This document shows positions 1 to 14,300 of a stretch of 64,000 bases of DNA, one piece after another; the stretch's first letter is position 1, and every line of letters starts with the position of its first letter. The stretch is from Rhodocyclaceae bacterium (GTDB taxonomy: Bacteria > Pseudomonadota > Gammaproteobacteria > Burkholderiales > Rhodocyclaceae): assembly GCA_006218025.1 (NCBI GenBank), contig VBWA01000008.1, positions 124,001 to 188,000 of the forward strand. Reading direction: 5' to 3'. The position numbers and the translations under genes were made by a program. Under the pieces are notes generated by a model. That model had not been told where the DNA came from, did no database searches, and saw nothing but the letters and a program-made list of their open reading frames with translations.

Positions 1-1
1 G

Positions 2-1093
2 CTGACCGGATCGGCGGCGCTGCTGGGGCTCTCGGCCTTCGCCGCACTGGCGCCGATCCTCGTGGTTGGGCCGCTGGCCGGGGCGTGGATCGACCGCCAC
101 GACCGGCGCCGGCTGCTGATGCAGGTGCAGGTTCTGCTCTTCATTCAGGCAAGTGCGCTGGCCGCGCTGACCTGGTTCGAACTGATCGGGCCGACGCTGA
201 TCATCCTGATGTCGCTGTCCCTTGGCGTGCTCAACGCCTTCGACACGCCGCTGCGCCAATCGTTGATTCCGGCCATGGTCGGCGGCCGCGAAGACCTGCC
301 GAATGCGCTGGCGCTGAATGCGATGCTGTTCAACCTCGGCCGCTTCATCGGCCCGCCGATCGCGGGGCTGATGCTGGGTTTCATGTCCGAGGCGGCCTGC
401 TTCCTGCTCAATGCTTTTTCCTACCTGGCATTGCTGTGGGGCATCGCTGCGATGCGTATGGCGGCGAACGCGAAGTCCAGCGGCAGCGTCGGCCATGTCT
501 TCAAGGAGGGGGTGCGCTATGCCATCGACACCTGGCCGATACGCACCTTGCTTATAGTCCTGGCCCTGCTCAATTTCACCGCATCGGCCTATGCCGTGCT
601 GCTGCCGGTATTCGCCAAGGAGGTGTTCCATGGCGATGCGCGCACCCTGGGGCTGCTGTGGGGCGCTGTCGGTTGCGGCGCCTTCGTCGCGACGCTGGTG
701 CTGGCGACGCGCCATTCGGTGCGAGGCAGCCTGAATCTGGCGATTTTCTGCGTGGTACTGGCGGCGCTCGCGCTGGTCGTGTTTCCGCTCACGGCGCAGC
801 TCGCAATCGCCTTGCCGGCGCTGGCGGCGCTGGGCTTCGGCATTTCGGGCGCCAACGTCGGCATCAACACGGTGCTGCAGACCATCGCCCCCGATCGCCT
901 GCGCGGCCGGGTGGTTTCATTCTTCTCCAGCATCCGTTTCGGCCTTGATGCCTTCGGCGGGCTGATTGCCGGCAGCATCGCCGCGCTGGCCGGCGCTCCG
1001 GCCACGCTGCTCGGCGAATCTGCGATACTGCTCGCCCTCTGCGTCTGGCTGCTGCTGCGTGCCGGACGCCTGCGTCAATCGGTAACCACATGA
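2..1093 (+). CDS. MFS transporter, truncated at the left window edge
   Basis: The frame is open from base 2, so the true start lies outside the window. The first visible residues form a transmembrane stretch followed by GPLAGAWIDRHDRRR, the typical loop-2/3 motif A of the major facilitator superfamily (compare GxLADRxGRR). At least nine further hydrophobic helices follow, with internal positive loops. The closest family is probably MFS_3 (EntS-like exporters), judging from the N-terminal lobe. The substrate cannot be told. The stop overlaps the next start as ATGA, so the downstream LysE-type exporter is probably translationally coupled. It should act in the inner membrane as a proton-driven exporter. 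The missing part is roughly the first 50-60 residues. Confidence 0.85.
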   Translation: MTGSAALLGLSAFAALAPILVVGPLAGAWIDRHDRRRLLMQVQVLLFIQASALAALTWFELIGPTLIILMSLSLGVLNAFDTPLRQSLIPAMVGGREDLPNALALNAMLFNLGRFIGPPIAGLMLGFMSEAACFLLNAFSYLALLWGIAAMRMAANAKSSGSVGHVFKEGVRYAIDTWPIRTLLIVLALLNFTASAYAVLLPVFAKEVFHGDARTLGLLWGAVGCGAFVATLVLATRHSVRGSLNLAIFCVVLAALALVVFPLTAQLAIALPALAALGFGISGANVGINTVLQTIAPDRLRGRVVSFFSSIRFGLDAFGGLIAGSIAALAGAPATLLGESAILLALCVWLLLRAGRLRQSVTT

Positions 1094-1719
1094 TCTCGCC
1101 GGAAATCCTGCTCGCCTTCCTTGCCGCCTCCGCGCTGGTCACCATCGCACCGGGGCCGGACAACCTGATGGTGCTGTCGGTGGGCATCAGCCGCGGCCGC
1201 ACCGCAGGCATCGGCTTCGGCCTCGGCTGCGCACTCGGTTGCTTCACGCATACGCTGTGGGCGACGCTGGGCATCGGCGCCGTGGTGCTGGCCTCGGAGG
1301 CCACGTTCACGACGCTGAAAATGGCCGGCGCCGCCTATCTGGTCTATATCGGCCTGATGGCTTGGCGGCATGCCGGGAAAATGGCGCTGGTGCAGATCGA
1401 TGCGGGTGCCGCGGAACCGATCGGGGTGCACCTGCGTCGCGGTTTCATCGCCAATGTCATCAATCCCAAAGTGGCTTTGTTCTTCATCGCCTTCCTGCCG
1501 CAGTTCGTCGATCAGACGCGCGGCGCGGTATGGCCGCAGATGCTGCTGCTGGGCGCCCTGTTCGCGGCGCAGACCGTGGTGATTTTCGGCAGCCTCGGCT
1601 GGTTCGCCGGCAGCATCGGCGCGCGCCTGCAGCGGCAGCCCAAGCTTGCGGTCTGGCTCGACCGCTGTGCCGCGGCAATTTTCATCGGGCTGGCTCTGCA
1701 TCTGGCAACGGCGCGCTGA
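1090..1719 (+). CDS. LysE/RhtB family amino-acid exporter
   Basis: This 209-residue inner-membrane protein has about six hydrophobic helices. The family signature PGPDNLMVLSVGISRG sits near residue 20, followed by a glycine-rich helix and a typical RRGFIANVINPKVALFF segment near residue 120. Length and layout match LysE/RhtB translocators, which export amino acids or derivatives such as lysine or homoserine lactone. The specific substrate is not predictable. The ATG overlaps the stop of the preceding MFS gene by four bases, so both exporters probably form one operon. A copy of the dispersed VGAG-type repeat begins five bases after the stop codon. Confidence 0.9.
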   Translation: MISPEILLAFLAASALVTIAPGPDNLMVLSVGISRGRTAGIGFGLGCALGCFTHTLWATLGIGAVVLASEATFTTLKMAGAAYLVYIGLMAWRHAGKMALVQIDAGAAEPIGVHLRRGFIANVINPKVALFFIAFLPQFVDQTRGAVWPQMLLLGALFAAQTVVIFGSLGWFAGSIGARLQRQPKLAVWLDRCAAAIFIGLALHLATAR

Positions 1720-1723
1720 CCGT

Positions 1724-1750
1724 CGCCGTGCCGCCGGCGCCGACTCTTGC
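1724..1750 (-). repeat. Dispersed 24-nt repeat R, copy 1
   Basis: Reads CGCCGTGCCGCCGGCGCCGA followed by CTCTTGC, the reverse complement of the family consensus GTCGGCGCTGGCGATACGGC with flanks. It lies directly after the LysE-family stop codon and differs from the consensus mainly in the variable centre. Confidence 0.85.
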
Positions 1751-1977
1751 AAATCGAGCGCTAGCGGCTAATATGCAATAGCGTGCCGGCGAGCTTGGGC
1801 GTGGCGGCGCCCCCGGTGAAGCGGATAGCGAAAGCCGACACGCAGCTCTTGGCGTACGGGGATTATTCCGGAGTAGCAAGAGTCGCTGATCGAAACAAGG
1901 TTTTGTATCATGGCGATGGTATATATATGTCATCTTGATGTATAATTCGCTCTGTTGCTTGTAGGGAATATGTAGCC
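1751..1977 (+). promoter_or_regulatory. Leader/promoter region of the signalling operon
   Basis: This 227-bp gap is GC-rich and self-complementary in its first half and AT-rich in its second half. A perfect TATAAT at 1941-1946 lies 31 bases before the HD-GYP start; no convincing -35 box is seen at 17 bases. The part around 1785-1870 may fold (GCGTGCC, GGCGCC, GCGAAAGCC blocks), but it does not match a riboswitch I recognise. Confidence 0.4.
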
Positions 1978-3063
1978 ATGGCCGCTGCAACGATTCTCAT
2001 CGTCGACGACGAGCCGACAAATCTGTTTCTCCTGACCAGTCTGCTGCGGCCGCAATATCTGGTGCGCGCGGCCAACTCGGGAGCAAGTGCCTTGCGGGCG
2101 GCGGCGAGCGAGCCCCGGCCGGATCTGGTGCTGCTGGACGTGATGATGCCGGCGATGGATGGCTATGCGGTGCTGGAGCGGCTGCGAGAGAACCCCGCCA
2201 CACGCGACATCCCGGTTGTTTTTCTCACTGCGCTGGCCGAGACGGAAGACGAGGAGCGCGGCCTGCAACTCGGCGCCGCGGATTACATCACCAAGCCGAT
2301 CAAGCCGGCCGTGGTGCAAGCCCGGGTACGCACCCAGCTCGAAGCAAAGCAGGCGCGCGACTGGCTGAAGGATCAGAACGCCACCCTCGAAGCCGAGGTT
2401 GTCCGGCGCATGACCGAAAACGATCTTACCCAGCGGGTCAGTATCCGGGCGCTGGCGCATCTGGCCGAAACGCGCGACCCGGAAACCGGCGGCCACATTT
2501 TGCGCACCCAGGGCTATGTGCAGCAACTCGCCATCGGGCTGCGGCAGCATCCGCGTTTCGCCGCCACGATGAGCGAGCGTTACATCGATCTGCTGGCCCG
2601 CTCCGCGCCCTTGCACGACATCGGCAAGGTCGGTATTCCCGATCACATCCTGCTCAAACCGGGCAAGCTCACAGCCGATGAATGGGTCATCATGCAGACC
2701 CACGCCAGGCAGGGCAGCGATGCCATCGAGCAGGCCGAGCGAGACATTGAAATGCCCTTGGAGTTTCTTTCGGTGGCCAAGGAGATCGCCCGCTGGCATC
2801 ACGAGAAATGGGATGGCAGCGGCTATCCCGACGCCCTGGCAGGCGACGCCATTCCCGTCGCCGCCCGCCTGATGGCCTTGGCCGACGTTTTCGACGCGGT
2901 GATCTCGGTGCGCGTCTACAAGCCCGCGATGTCCTATGCCGAGGCTCACGAGATCATCGTTGCGGGGCGCGGCAAGCACTTCGATCCCGACGTGGCCGAT
3001 GTCTTTCTCGCCGGCTTCGACGATTTCGTCGCCATCGCCGAGCGCTATCGAGACGGCGGCTAA
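1978..3063 (+). CDS. Response regulator with HD-GYP c-di-GMP phosphodiesterase domain
   Basis: A 361-residue RpfG-like protein. An N-terminal receiver domain (about 5-120) carries the acidic pair D10-D11, the phosphoacceptor D54 in LLDVMMPAMDG and the KP lysine in ITKPIKP. A helical linker leads to an HD-GYP domain with HDIGKVG (H213-D214) and DGSGYP (from D279), plus the usual histidines, so it should hydrolyse cyclic di-GMP to pGpG/GMP. The start is a clear ATG after TATAAT-containing intergenic DNA. It heads a compact operon of sensor genes, so one of the downstream hybrid kinases probably phosphorylates it, linking that sensor to c-di-GMP turnover in the cytoplasm. Confidence 0.93.
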   Translation: MAAATILIVDDEPTNLFLLTSLLRPQYLVRAANSGASALRAAASEPRPDLVLLDVMMPAMDGYAVLERLRENPATRDIPVVFLTALAETEDEERGLQLGAADYITKPIKPAVVQARVRTQLEAKQARDWLKDQNATLEAEVVRRMTENDLTQRVSIRALAHLAETRDPETGGHILRTQGYVQQLAIGLRQHPRFAATMSERYIDLLARSAPLHDIGKVGIPDHILLKPGKLTADEWVIMQTHARQGSDAIEQAERDIEMPLEFLSVAKEIARWHHEKWDGSGYPDALAGDAIPVAARLMALADVFDAVISVRVYKPAMSYAEAHEIIVAGRGKHFDPDVADVFLAGFDDFVAIAERYRDGG

Positions 3064-3098
3064 GTCGCGACATCCGGAAACCTGACGAAATCCCGGCC

Positions 3099-3947
3099 AT
3101 GGACCCTGTGCCAACCAAGCCGTCAACGGCATCCAACGGAATACAGGCAACTGGAGCCGTCGCGATGCGGCTGGTGTTTGCCTATGCCGTGTTAGCTGGG
3201 CTCTGGATACTGCTCTCCGACAAAGCGCTCGGCTGGCTATTCAGCGATCCGGCTCAGCTTATCCTGGCCAGCACCATGAAGGGATGGCTGTTTGTCGCCG
3301 TGACATCCCTGCTGCTCTTTGGCTTCATACGGCGCCGGCTGGACCAGGCCCTGGCCGTGTCTCTGCGCGAGATTGAAGCGCAGACGGGAAAGGCGCGCGC
3401 GTTGCAGCTGCTCGATGCCATCGCCGAGAGTTCCACCGATGCGATTTTCGCCAAGGACGTCGATGACCGGTTTCTTGTGTTCAACGGGGCGGCGGCGCGC
3501 ATCACGGGCAAGCGTCCCGAGGACGTTCTCGGCCGCGACGAAATGGCCATATTCCCGCCCGAGTTGGCCAGACAGCTTATCGCCGACAACCGCCGGGTCA
3601 TGGCGGAAAATCGCGTCATCAGCTTCGAGGAGACTCTTGTCACGCCGGAAGGGCGGCGGACCCACCTGACCACCAAGGGGCCGATGCACGACGACGCCGG
3701 CAAAGTCATCGGCATGTTCGGCATCTCCCGTGATATCACCGATCGTCAGCAGGCCGAAATGGTTTTGCGCCAGAACATCGAGGAACTGGAGCGCTTCAAC
3801 CGCGTCGCGGTCGGACGTGAGCTGGAGATGATCGGGCTCAAGCGGCAGGTGAATGCCTTGTCGCAGCAGCTCGGACAGAAGCCGCCCCATGCCCTGTCGT
3901 TTCTCGACAACCCGGCGGCGGAGCCGAAGGCAGGCGAGGCGCCATGA
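3099..3947 (+). CDS. Membrane PAS-domain protein without kinase domain
   Basis: The chosen ATG gives a 282-residue protein. Longer upstream reading only overlaps the HD-GYP gene in another frame. Residues about 22-40 and 58-78 are two transmembrane helices flanking a short periplasmic loop; the N-terminal FAYAVLAGLWILLSD style is shared by many Rhodocyclales sensors. A PAS domain follows (about 105-225, with FAKDVDDRFLVFN and a PAC tail ending in GMFGISRDITDRQQAE), then a short coiled coil. No histidine kinase, GGDEF or EAL domain is present. It may be a sensory partner that signals through the coiled coil to the hybrid kinase, whose ATG overlaps its stop as ATGA. The role is inferred from context only. 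Confidence 0.8.
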   Translation: MDPVPTKPSTASNGIQATGAVAMRLVFAYAVLAGLWILLSDKALGWLFSDPAQLILASTMKGWLFVAVTSLLLFGFIRRRLDQALAVSLREIEAQTGKARALQLLDAIAESSTDAIFAKDVDDRFLVFNGAAARITGKRPEDVLGRDEMAIFPPELARQLIADNRRVMAENRVISFEETLVTPEGRRTHLTTKGPMHDDAGKVIGMFGISRDITDRQQAEMVLRQNIEELERFNRVAVGRELEMIGLKRQVNALSQQLGQKPPHALSFLDNPAAEPKAGEAP

Positions 3948-6286
3948 ACGCGCGTCTGGCCCTGTCCATCGCGCTGCCCTTCATGGCCTGCGCCGTGCAA
4001 TGGGTGTTGTGGGACACACTCATGCCCTACGTCTGGTTCCTGTTTTTCCCCGCCGCGTTTTTCAGCGCATGGATCGGCGGTCTGGTCGGCGGTCTCGCGG
4101 CGACGGTCATCAGCACGCTGCTGGTCTGGTATATCTTCATACCGCCGGCTTTCTCCTTCGCACTGGACAATCCCGCCTCCGCGTTTTCCATCGTGGTGTT
4201 CGTTGTCATGGGTGGCCTCTTCGCCTTCGTCTTCGAACGCCTCAAGCAGGCGATGCAAGGTACCGACGAGGCGCTGGCAGATGCCGAAGCGGGCAAGGAG
4301 AAGATCACCCAGCTCTACCAGCAGACACTGGAACTGGACAAGCTGAAGAGCCAGTTCTTCGCCAATGTCAGCCACGAGCTGCGCACGCCGCTCACCCTCA
4401 TTCTCGCGCCGCTGGAGCAGCGCCTGCGCCGTCCCGCCAGCGCCGACTCTTCGGAGACGGAGCGCCGCGAGACCGAGATCATGCTGCGCAATGCGCGCCT
4501 GCTTTATCGCCATGTCACCGACCTGCTCGACGCCGCCAAGATCGAGGCCGGCCGCATGACGCTGGCGTGGTCGCGGCTCGATCTCGCCCGCCTCGCGCGG
4601 GCGATGGCCAGCCACTTCGAATCGTTGGCCGCGGAACGTCGTATCGACTACCGCGTGACCGTCCTGGAGACGCTGATGGCCGAGGCGGACAGCGAAAAGC
4701 TGCAACGCGTGCTGCTCAACCTCCTCTCCAACGCCTTCAAGTTCACGCCCGACGGTGGCGCCATCGCCCTGCGCCTGTCGCAAGACGACGGCCACGCGTT
4801 GATCGAAGTGCTGGACAACGGCCCCGGCGTGCCTGCGGCGTTGCGCGAGACGGTATTCGAGCGCTTCTGCCAGGGCGAGGCCGACGCGCCGCGGCGCCAT
4901 GGCGGAACCGGCCTGGGTCTGTCCATCGTCAAGGACTTCGTCGAACTGCACGGCGGCACGGTGAGCCTGAGCGAGGCCCCGGATGGCGGTGCGCTGGTTT
5001 CGGTACGCCTGCCGTTGACGGCGCCAATCGGCACGACGCTTGGCGCTTCGCTACCATTCGATGAAGTGATCGAGCGCCAGGCCATCGAGGAACTGGAGGT
5101 GCGCCCGGCGATCGCGACCCCGGACGCGGCACCAGCGGCCGGGGCCAATGTGCCGCTGGTGCTGGTGGTCGAGGACAATGCAGACATGAACGAATTCATT
5201 GCCACCGCCCTGCGTCCGAGCTACCGCGTAGCCTGCGCCTTCGATGGCCGCGATGGCATGGAACAGGCGCTCGCGCTGCATCCCGACCTGATACTCGCCG
5301 ACGTGATGATGCCGGTGATGAACGGCGACGAAATGGTGACGGCGCTGCGCCGCGAACCCGGCATGGAAGGCGTGCCCATCGTCATGCTCACCGCCAGGGC
5401 TGACGACGAGTTGCGCGTACGCCTGCTCAAGTTGGGTATCCAGCAGTATGTCAACAAGCCTTTCGCCGTGGAGGAGCTTCTGGCGCGGGTGGGCGGGCTG
5501 GTCACGGAGCGCAGGCGCACGCTGGAAGAGCTGCGCCGCCTCAATGCCGACCTGGAGCGGCGCGTGATCGAGCGCACTGCCGAGCTGAGTGCCGCCAACA
5601 CCGAACTGGAAAGCTTCGCCTTTGCCGTCTCGCACGACCTGCGCGCGCCGCTAAGGGCCATGAGCGGCTTTTCGCAGGCACTGATTGAAGATTACGGCAG
5701 CCAGCTGCAAGGCGAGGCGAAGATCTATCTTGGCCAGATCGACCTCGCCAGCCTCAAGATGGGCGAGATGATCGATGGCATCCTCGTTCTTTCGCGCAGC
5801 ACTCGCGGCGAGCTGCGGCGGGATGTCATCGATTTCTCGGCGCTGGCGACACGGCTGCTCGAAGAACTGGCGCGCGGCGAACCGGCGCGACAGATCGCCC
5901 GGCAGGTGGAAGCCGGTCTGCGCGCCACGGGCGACGCGCGCATGATTGAAATGATGCTGCGCAATCTGCTGGGCAACGCCTGGAAATACACCGGCAAGAC
6001 CGACGCACCGGCAATCCGCGTGTTCTCGGGCGAAGTCGATGGCCAGCGCGGTATCTGCGTTGCCGACAACGGAGCCGGTTTCGACATGGCCCATGCCGAT
6101 CAGTTGTTCCGGCCCTTCCACCGTCTGCATCGTCAGGAAGAGTTCCCGGGCATCGGCATCGGGCTGGCCACCGTGCAACGCATTGTTCACCGTCACGGGG
6201 GCGAGATCAGGGCCGTGGCGGCGCCCGGTGCCGGCGCAACGTTCTGTTTCACGCTGCCGACCGGGACTCCGGAGGAGACATCATGA
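3944..6286 (+). CDS. Hybrid sensor kinase with two histidine-kinase cores
   Basis: A 780-residue protein. The N-terminus (about 1-100) has four helices resembling the KdpD/DUF4118-type membrane region. A first HisKA/HATPase core follows with H144 in NVSHELRTP and the N and G boxes (LLNLLSNAFKFT, GTGLGLSIVKDF). Next is a receiver with D453 in ADVMMPVMNG and KP in YVNKPF. A coiled coil then leads to a second kinase core with H564 in AVSHDLRAPLRAMSGFS, the bacteriophytochrome-like type, and a degenerate but recognisable ATPase (LLGNAWKYT, GIGIGLATVQRI). Two complete kinase cores around one receiver are uncommon. ATGA overlaps on both sides indicate translational coupling with the PAS protein and the receiver gene. 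Confidence 0.9.
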   Translation: MNARLALSIALPFMACAVQWVLWDTLMPYVWFLFFPAAFFSAWIGGLVGGLAATVISTLLVWYIFIPPAFSFALDNPASAFSIVVFVVMGGLFAFVFERLKQAMQGTDEALADAEAGKEKITQLYQQTLELDKLKSQFFANVSHELRTPLTLILAPLEQRLRRPASADSSETERRETEIMLRNARLLYRHVTDLLDAAKIEAGRMTLAWSRLDLARLARAMASHFESLAAERRIDYRVTVLETLMAEADSEKLQRVLLNLLSNAFKFTPDGGAIALRLSQDDGHALIEVLDNGPGVPAALRETVFERFCQGEADAPRRHGGTGLGLSIVKDFVELHGGTVSLSEAPDGGALVSVRLPLTAPIGTTLGASLPFDEVIERQAIEELEVRPAIATPDAAPAAGANVPLVLVVEDNADMNEFIATALRPSYRVACAFDGRDGMEQALALHPDLILADVMMPVMNGDEMVTALRREPGMEGVPIVMLTARADDELRVRLLKLGIQQYVNKPFAVEELLARVGGLVTERRRTLEELRRLNADLERRVIERTAELSAANTELESFAFAVSHDLRAPLRAMSGFSQALIEDYGSQLQGEAKIYLGQIDLASLKMGEMIDGILVLSRSTRGELRRDVIDFSALATRLLEELARGEPARQIARQVEAGLRATGDARMIEMMLRNLLGNAWKYTGKTDAPAIRVFSGEVDGQRGICVADNGAGFDMAHADQLFRPFHRLHRQEEFPGIGIGLATVQRIVHRHGGEIRAVAAPGAGATFCFTLPTGTPEETS

Positions 6287-6723
6287 AAGCCAGATCCATT
6301 CTGCTCGTCGAAGACAATCCGCAGGACGAAATGCTGATCCTGCGCGTGCTCAAGAAGATCAACCTCGCCAACGAAGTGGATGTCGTGCGTGACGGCCAGC
6401 AAGCGGTCGACTACCTGTTCGGCGAAGGCGAATTCGTCGCCCGAGCCGGGACGGAGCTGCCGGCCGTGGTGCTGCTCGACATCGGCCTGCCGCGCCTGTC
6501 GGGGCTGGAAGTGCTGGCGCGCCTGCGCGCCGACCCGCGTACCCGCTTACTGCCGGTGGTGATCCTGACCTCGTCCGACGAGCACAAGGATCGCCTGAAA
6601 AGCTACGAGAGAGGTGCCAACAGCTTCGTCAGAAAGCCGCTCGCCTTTGCCGAGTTTGCCGAGACCGTGGCACGACTGGGTGTCTACTGGCTGGCCACCA
6701 ACGAACCACCGCCGAAACGATGA
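6283..6723 (+). CDS. Single-domain response regulator (Rcp1-like)
   Basis: A 146-residue stand-alone receiver. [15 protein letters not shown] at the start supplies the acidic pair, D66 in [11 protein letters not shown] is the phosphoacceptor, and FVRKPL gives the conserved lysine. The YLFGEGEF insertion before the phosphorylation site is typical of the Rcp1/CheY-like receivers paired with phytochrome-type kinases. That matches the second kinase core of the gene just upstream, with which it overlaps by four bases. It has no output domain, so it probably shuttles phosphate within the relay or acts by protein contact. Confidence 0.92.
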   Translation: MKARSILLVEDNPQDEMLILRVLKKINLANEVDVVRDGQQAVDYLFGEGEFVARAGTELPAVVLLDIGLPRLSGLEVLARLRADPRTRLLPVVILTSSDEHKDRLKSYERGANSFVRKPLAFAEFAETVARLGVYWLATNEPPPKR

Positions 6724-6730
6724 GTCGGCA

Positions 6731-10825
<4,095 letters not shown>

Positions 10826-10859
10826 TGCGGCAGGATTGGCCGCGGATGGGTCATCCGCC

Positions 10860-11291
10860 TCAGCCGCGCGTGTTCGACTGCGGCGAAAACTCCGCGAGTT
10901 CGATCTTCGCCGCGGGCTTCCAGCCCTTCTTGCGGTGTTCCGCGACCACGTTGGTGAAGATGCCGCCGCGCACATAGAAGCGCGCGGTCAGGCGCATGAA
11001 GCGCGGCCGCGTGGCCTTGACCAGGTCGTCGAGGATGCGGTTGGTGACATCCTCGTGGAAATGTCCTTCGTCGCGGAAACTCCAGATGTAGAGCTTGAGG
11101 CTTTTGAGCTCGACGCAGACCTTGTCGGCGATGTAATCGAGCGTCAGCACGGCAAAATCCGGCTGCCCGGTCTTGGGACAGAGGCAGGTGAATTCGGGGA
11201 TTTCCATGTGGATCTGGTAATCCCTGTGCGGCGCTGGGTTGGGGAAGGTTTCCAGCGCCTTGGCGCGGGTCGGAATGGCTGGCTTCGGCAT
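10860..11291 (-). CDS. queF: NADPH-dependent 7-cyano-7-deazaguanine reductase QueF
   Basis: A 143-residue protein of the short, unimodular QueF type, which reduces preQ0 to preQ1 in queuosine tRNA modification. Visible motifs are [15 protein letters not shown], with the catalytic cysteine and aspartate, and the conserved [20 protein letters not shown] that binds NADPH and substrate. The T-fold end is intact. It is transcribed away from smc; the 91-bp gap between the two starts must hold both promoters. No preQ1 riboswitch was recognised in that gap. Confidence 0.95.
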   Translation of the reverse strand: MPKPAIPTRAKALETFPNPAPHRDYQIHMEIPEFTCLCPKTGQPDFAVLTLDYIADKVCVELKSLKLYIWSFRDEGHFHEDVTNRILDDLVKATRPRFMRLTARFYVRGGIFTNVVAEHRKKGWKPAAKIELAEFSPQSNTRG

Positions 11292-11382
11292 GCTGTGTGC
11301 CTGCGGGTAAAGGGTCGGGACAGATTATAATGGCCCGGCTCCAGAGCTGTACCTTTGACATCATCTTTCCGGTTCATCCCAA

Positions 11383-14300
11383 GTGCGTCTAAACAAGCTG
11401 AAACTTTCGGGCTTCAAGTCTTTTGTTGAGCCCACTACCGTGCTGTTTCCCGGCCAGTTGGCGGGCGTGGTCGGCCCCAACGGCTGCGGCAAGTCGAACA
11501 TCATCGACGCCGTGCGCTGGGTGCTGGGCGAATCCAAGGCCTCCGAGCTGCGCGGCGAGTCGATTCAGGACGTGATCTTCAAGGGCTCGGGCAACCGCAA
11601 GGAAGTCAGCCGCGCCAGCGTCGAGCTGTTCTTCGACAACGCCGAGGGCCGTGCCGCCGGCCAGTGGAGCCAGTACACCGAAATCACGGTGAAGCGCCTG
11701 CTCGACCGCGAAGGCAATTCGAGCTACTACATCAACAATCTTCACGTGCGCCGCCGCGACGTGATCGATCTGTTCCTCGGCACCGGCCTCGGGCCGCGCG
11801 CCTACGCCATCATCGGCCAGGGCATGATCTCGCGCATCGTCGAAGCCAAGCCCGAGGAGCTGCGCTTCTTCCTCGAAGAGGCGGCCGGCGTCACCAAGTA
11901 CAAGGAACGGCGCAAGGAAACCGAGCACCGCCTCGAGGATGCGCGCGAGAACATCGCCCGCGTCGATGACATCCGCAACGAGCTCGAAGTTCAGGTCAAC
12001 CACTTGCAGTCGCAGGCGACGGTGGCGCAACAGTACCGTGATCTGCATCAGCAGATGGCGCACAAGCAGACGCTGCTGTGGCTGAAGAAGCGCAACGACG
12101 CGCAGCACGACGCCCAGCGCCTGGCGCGCCAGGTCGAGGAGGCGGTCAATCGCGTCGAGGGCGAAACTGCACAGTTGCGCGAGATCGAAGCGCGTGTCGA
12201 GCATGCGCGCGAGAGCCATTATTCCGCTTCGGACGCCTTGCACGCGGCGCAGGCCGAGATGTTCGCGGCCAATACCGAAGTCAGCCGTCTCGAATCCGAA
12301 ATCGGTCATTTGCGCGATTCGCGCGCGCGCCTGGAAGCGCGCCTCGGCCAGTTGGACGCCGAGCAAGCCCACTGGCAGGCGCAGCAAAGCCAGTTGGCGG
12401 AGGACGAAGCGCGCTGGAATCTGCTGCTGGAGAATTCGCGCACCCGGTCCGCCACCGCCACGGCCCGCCACGAGGAAGCCGCCGCGCGGCTGCCCGATGC
12501 CGAGGATGCCGTACAGGCCGCCGGAGGCGATGTCACCGAAGCGCGTCGCAGTTTGAGCGAAGCCGAGCAGGCATTGCGCCTGGCCGAGGCCGACAAGGGA
12601 CACGCCCAGCGCGCACTGGAAAACCTCGCACAGCGCCGCAGTCGATTGGAGCAGGACCGGCAGGCGCTCGGCGCACCCGATCCGGCATTGCTCGCCGCGT
12701 CACAGGAAAACGAGCAGCGCGCCGAAGAGGCGCTGGCGCTGGCCCAGGAGCGCCTGGCGGCACTGCAAGCGGTCATACCGACGGCCGAGGCGCAGCTGCG
12801 CACGGCGCGCGAAGCCCTGCAGGCCGCCCATCGCAGCCTGACCGAGACCCGCGCCCGCCATGATGCGCTGGCGCATTTGCAGGCGAGGGTGGCGCAAAGC
12901 GGCGAGATCGGCGACTGGCTCAAGGCGCGCCATCTGGCCGATGCCAAGCCGCTGTGGCAGGCGATCCAGGTCGAGGCCGGCTGGGAAACCGCGGTCGAAG
13001 CCGTGCTGCGCGAGCGCTTCTCCGCGCTGACTGCCGATGCCGACACCGTGCGTGCCGCGCTTGCCTCGCCGCCCCCCGCGATCATTTCGCTTGCGCTCAA
13101 AGATCGCCATGCGAACGACCTACCCCCCGGCCCCCTTCCCGAGGAAGGGGGTGACGGTGGCTCGCTACGCTCGAATAGTCTGACCGGACAGGATTCGCTG
13201 CGCAGCAAGGTGCGCTGCGACGATTCGCGCTGGTCGGGCGTGCTCGATGAATGGCTGGCCGGCGTCTCCGTTGCCGACGATCTGGCGACCGAATTGCCGC
13301 TGGCCGCGGGCCAGCGCGTCTCGCGTGCCGGCCATTTGCTGACCCCCGCCGGCCTCACGCTGTATGTGCCGGATGCGAAGACCCACGGCGTCATTGAACG
13401 CCAGCGCGAGATCGACGAACTGGCCGGCCTGCTGACGGCACGTGCCGACGCCGAGGATGCGGCACGCGAAATTCAGCGTGCGGCCGAGCAGCATCTGGCC
13501 GACAGCCAGGGCCAGCTCAGCGCGGGGCGGCGCACTATGCAGGAGGCGCAGCAGGCCTTCCATGCGGCGCAGGTCGAGGCGCTGAAGCTTTCCCAGGCCC
13601 AGGCCCGCTTCGAGGAACGCTCGGCGCAAATCGATCGCGACCTGGCCGAGCTGCAGCGTCAGGACGAAACCGAACAGGCGCGGCGCGAGCGCGCCGAAAC
13701 CGAGGGCGAATTGCAGCGCGAGCGGCTCGGCGAAGTGCGGGAGCGCCTCGAACAGGCGCTCGAAATCCATCGCTTGAAGGATGCGGCGCTGCGCGAAGCC
13801 AGGGCGCTCGAAATCCAGCTCGGTCGCGAAGCCCAGGAGGCCGGCTTCTCCGAACGCGAATGCCTGTCGAAGCTCGAAGACAACGCCCGCGCCGCGGCGA
13901 CCGCGGCCAGCCAGCTGCAGCGCGTCGAAGGCGAGACCCGCGCCGCACGCACCGAAGTGGCCGGCATCAGCGACACCGTGTTGCAGGAACAGTTGCACAC
14001 CGCGCTGGATGCGAAGCAGGGCAAGGAGTCGGCGCTGGCGGAACGGCGAAATGTGCTCGAAACGGCCGCCGGCGAACTGCGCAGCCTCGACGAACAGCGC
14101 ATGAAGCTGGAGCAAGGCATCGTTCCGCTGCGCGACAAGATCAACGACCTCCGGCTCAAGGCGCAGGCCGCCCAGATCAACGAAGAGCAATTCCGCGAAC
14201 GGCTGGCCGAAGTGCATGTCGTCAGCGAAGAAGATGAAGCGCCCTTTGCCGAAGAGCTCGCCGCCGGCGGCGCAGACCGGCTCAAGGACAGCGTCCTGCA

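Noticed and set aside
1785-1870. c-di-GMP (GEMM-type) riboswitch before the HD-GYP gene
   Set aside because: Only a loose GCGAAAGCC-like resemblance; the conserved core of the known classes is absent.
11389-12603. Minus-strand frame opposite smc
   Set aside because: Antisense shadow of the SMC coiled coil.
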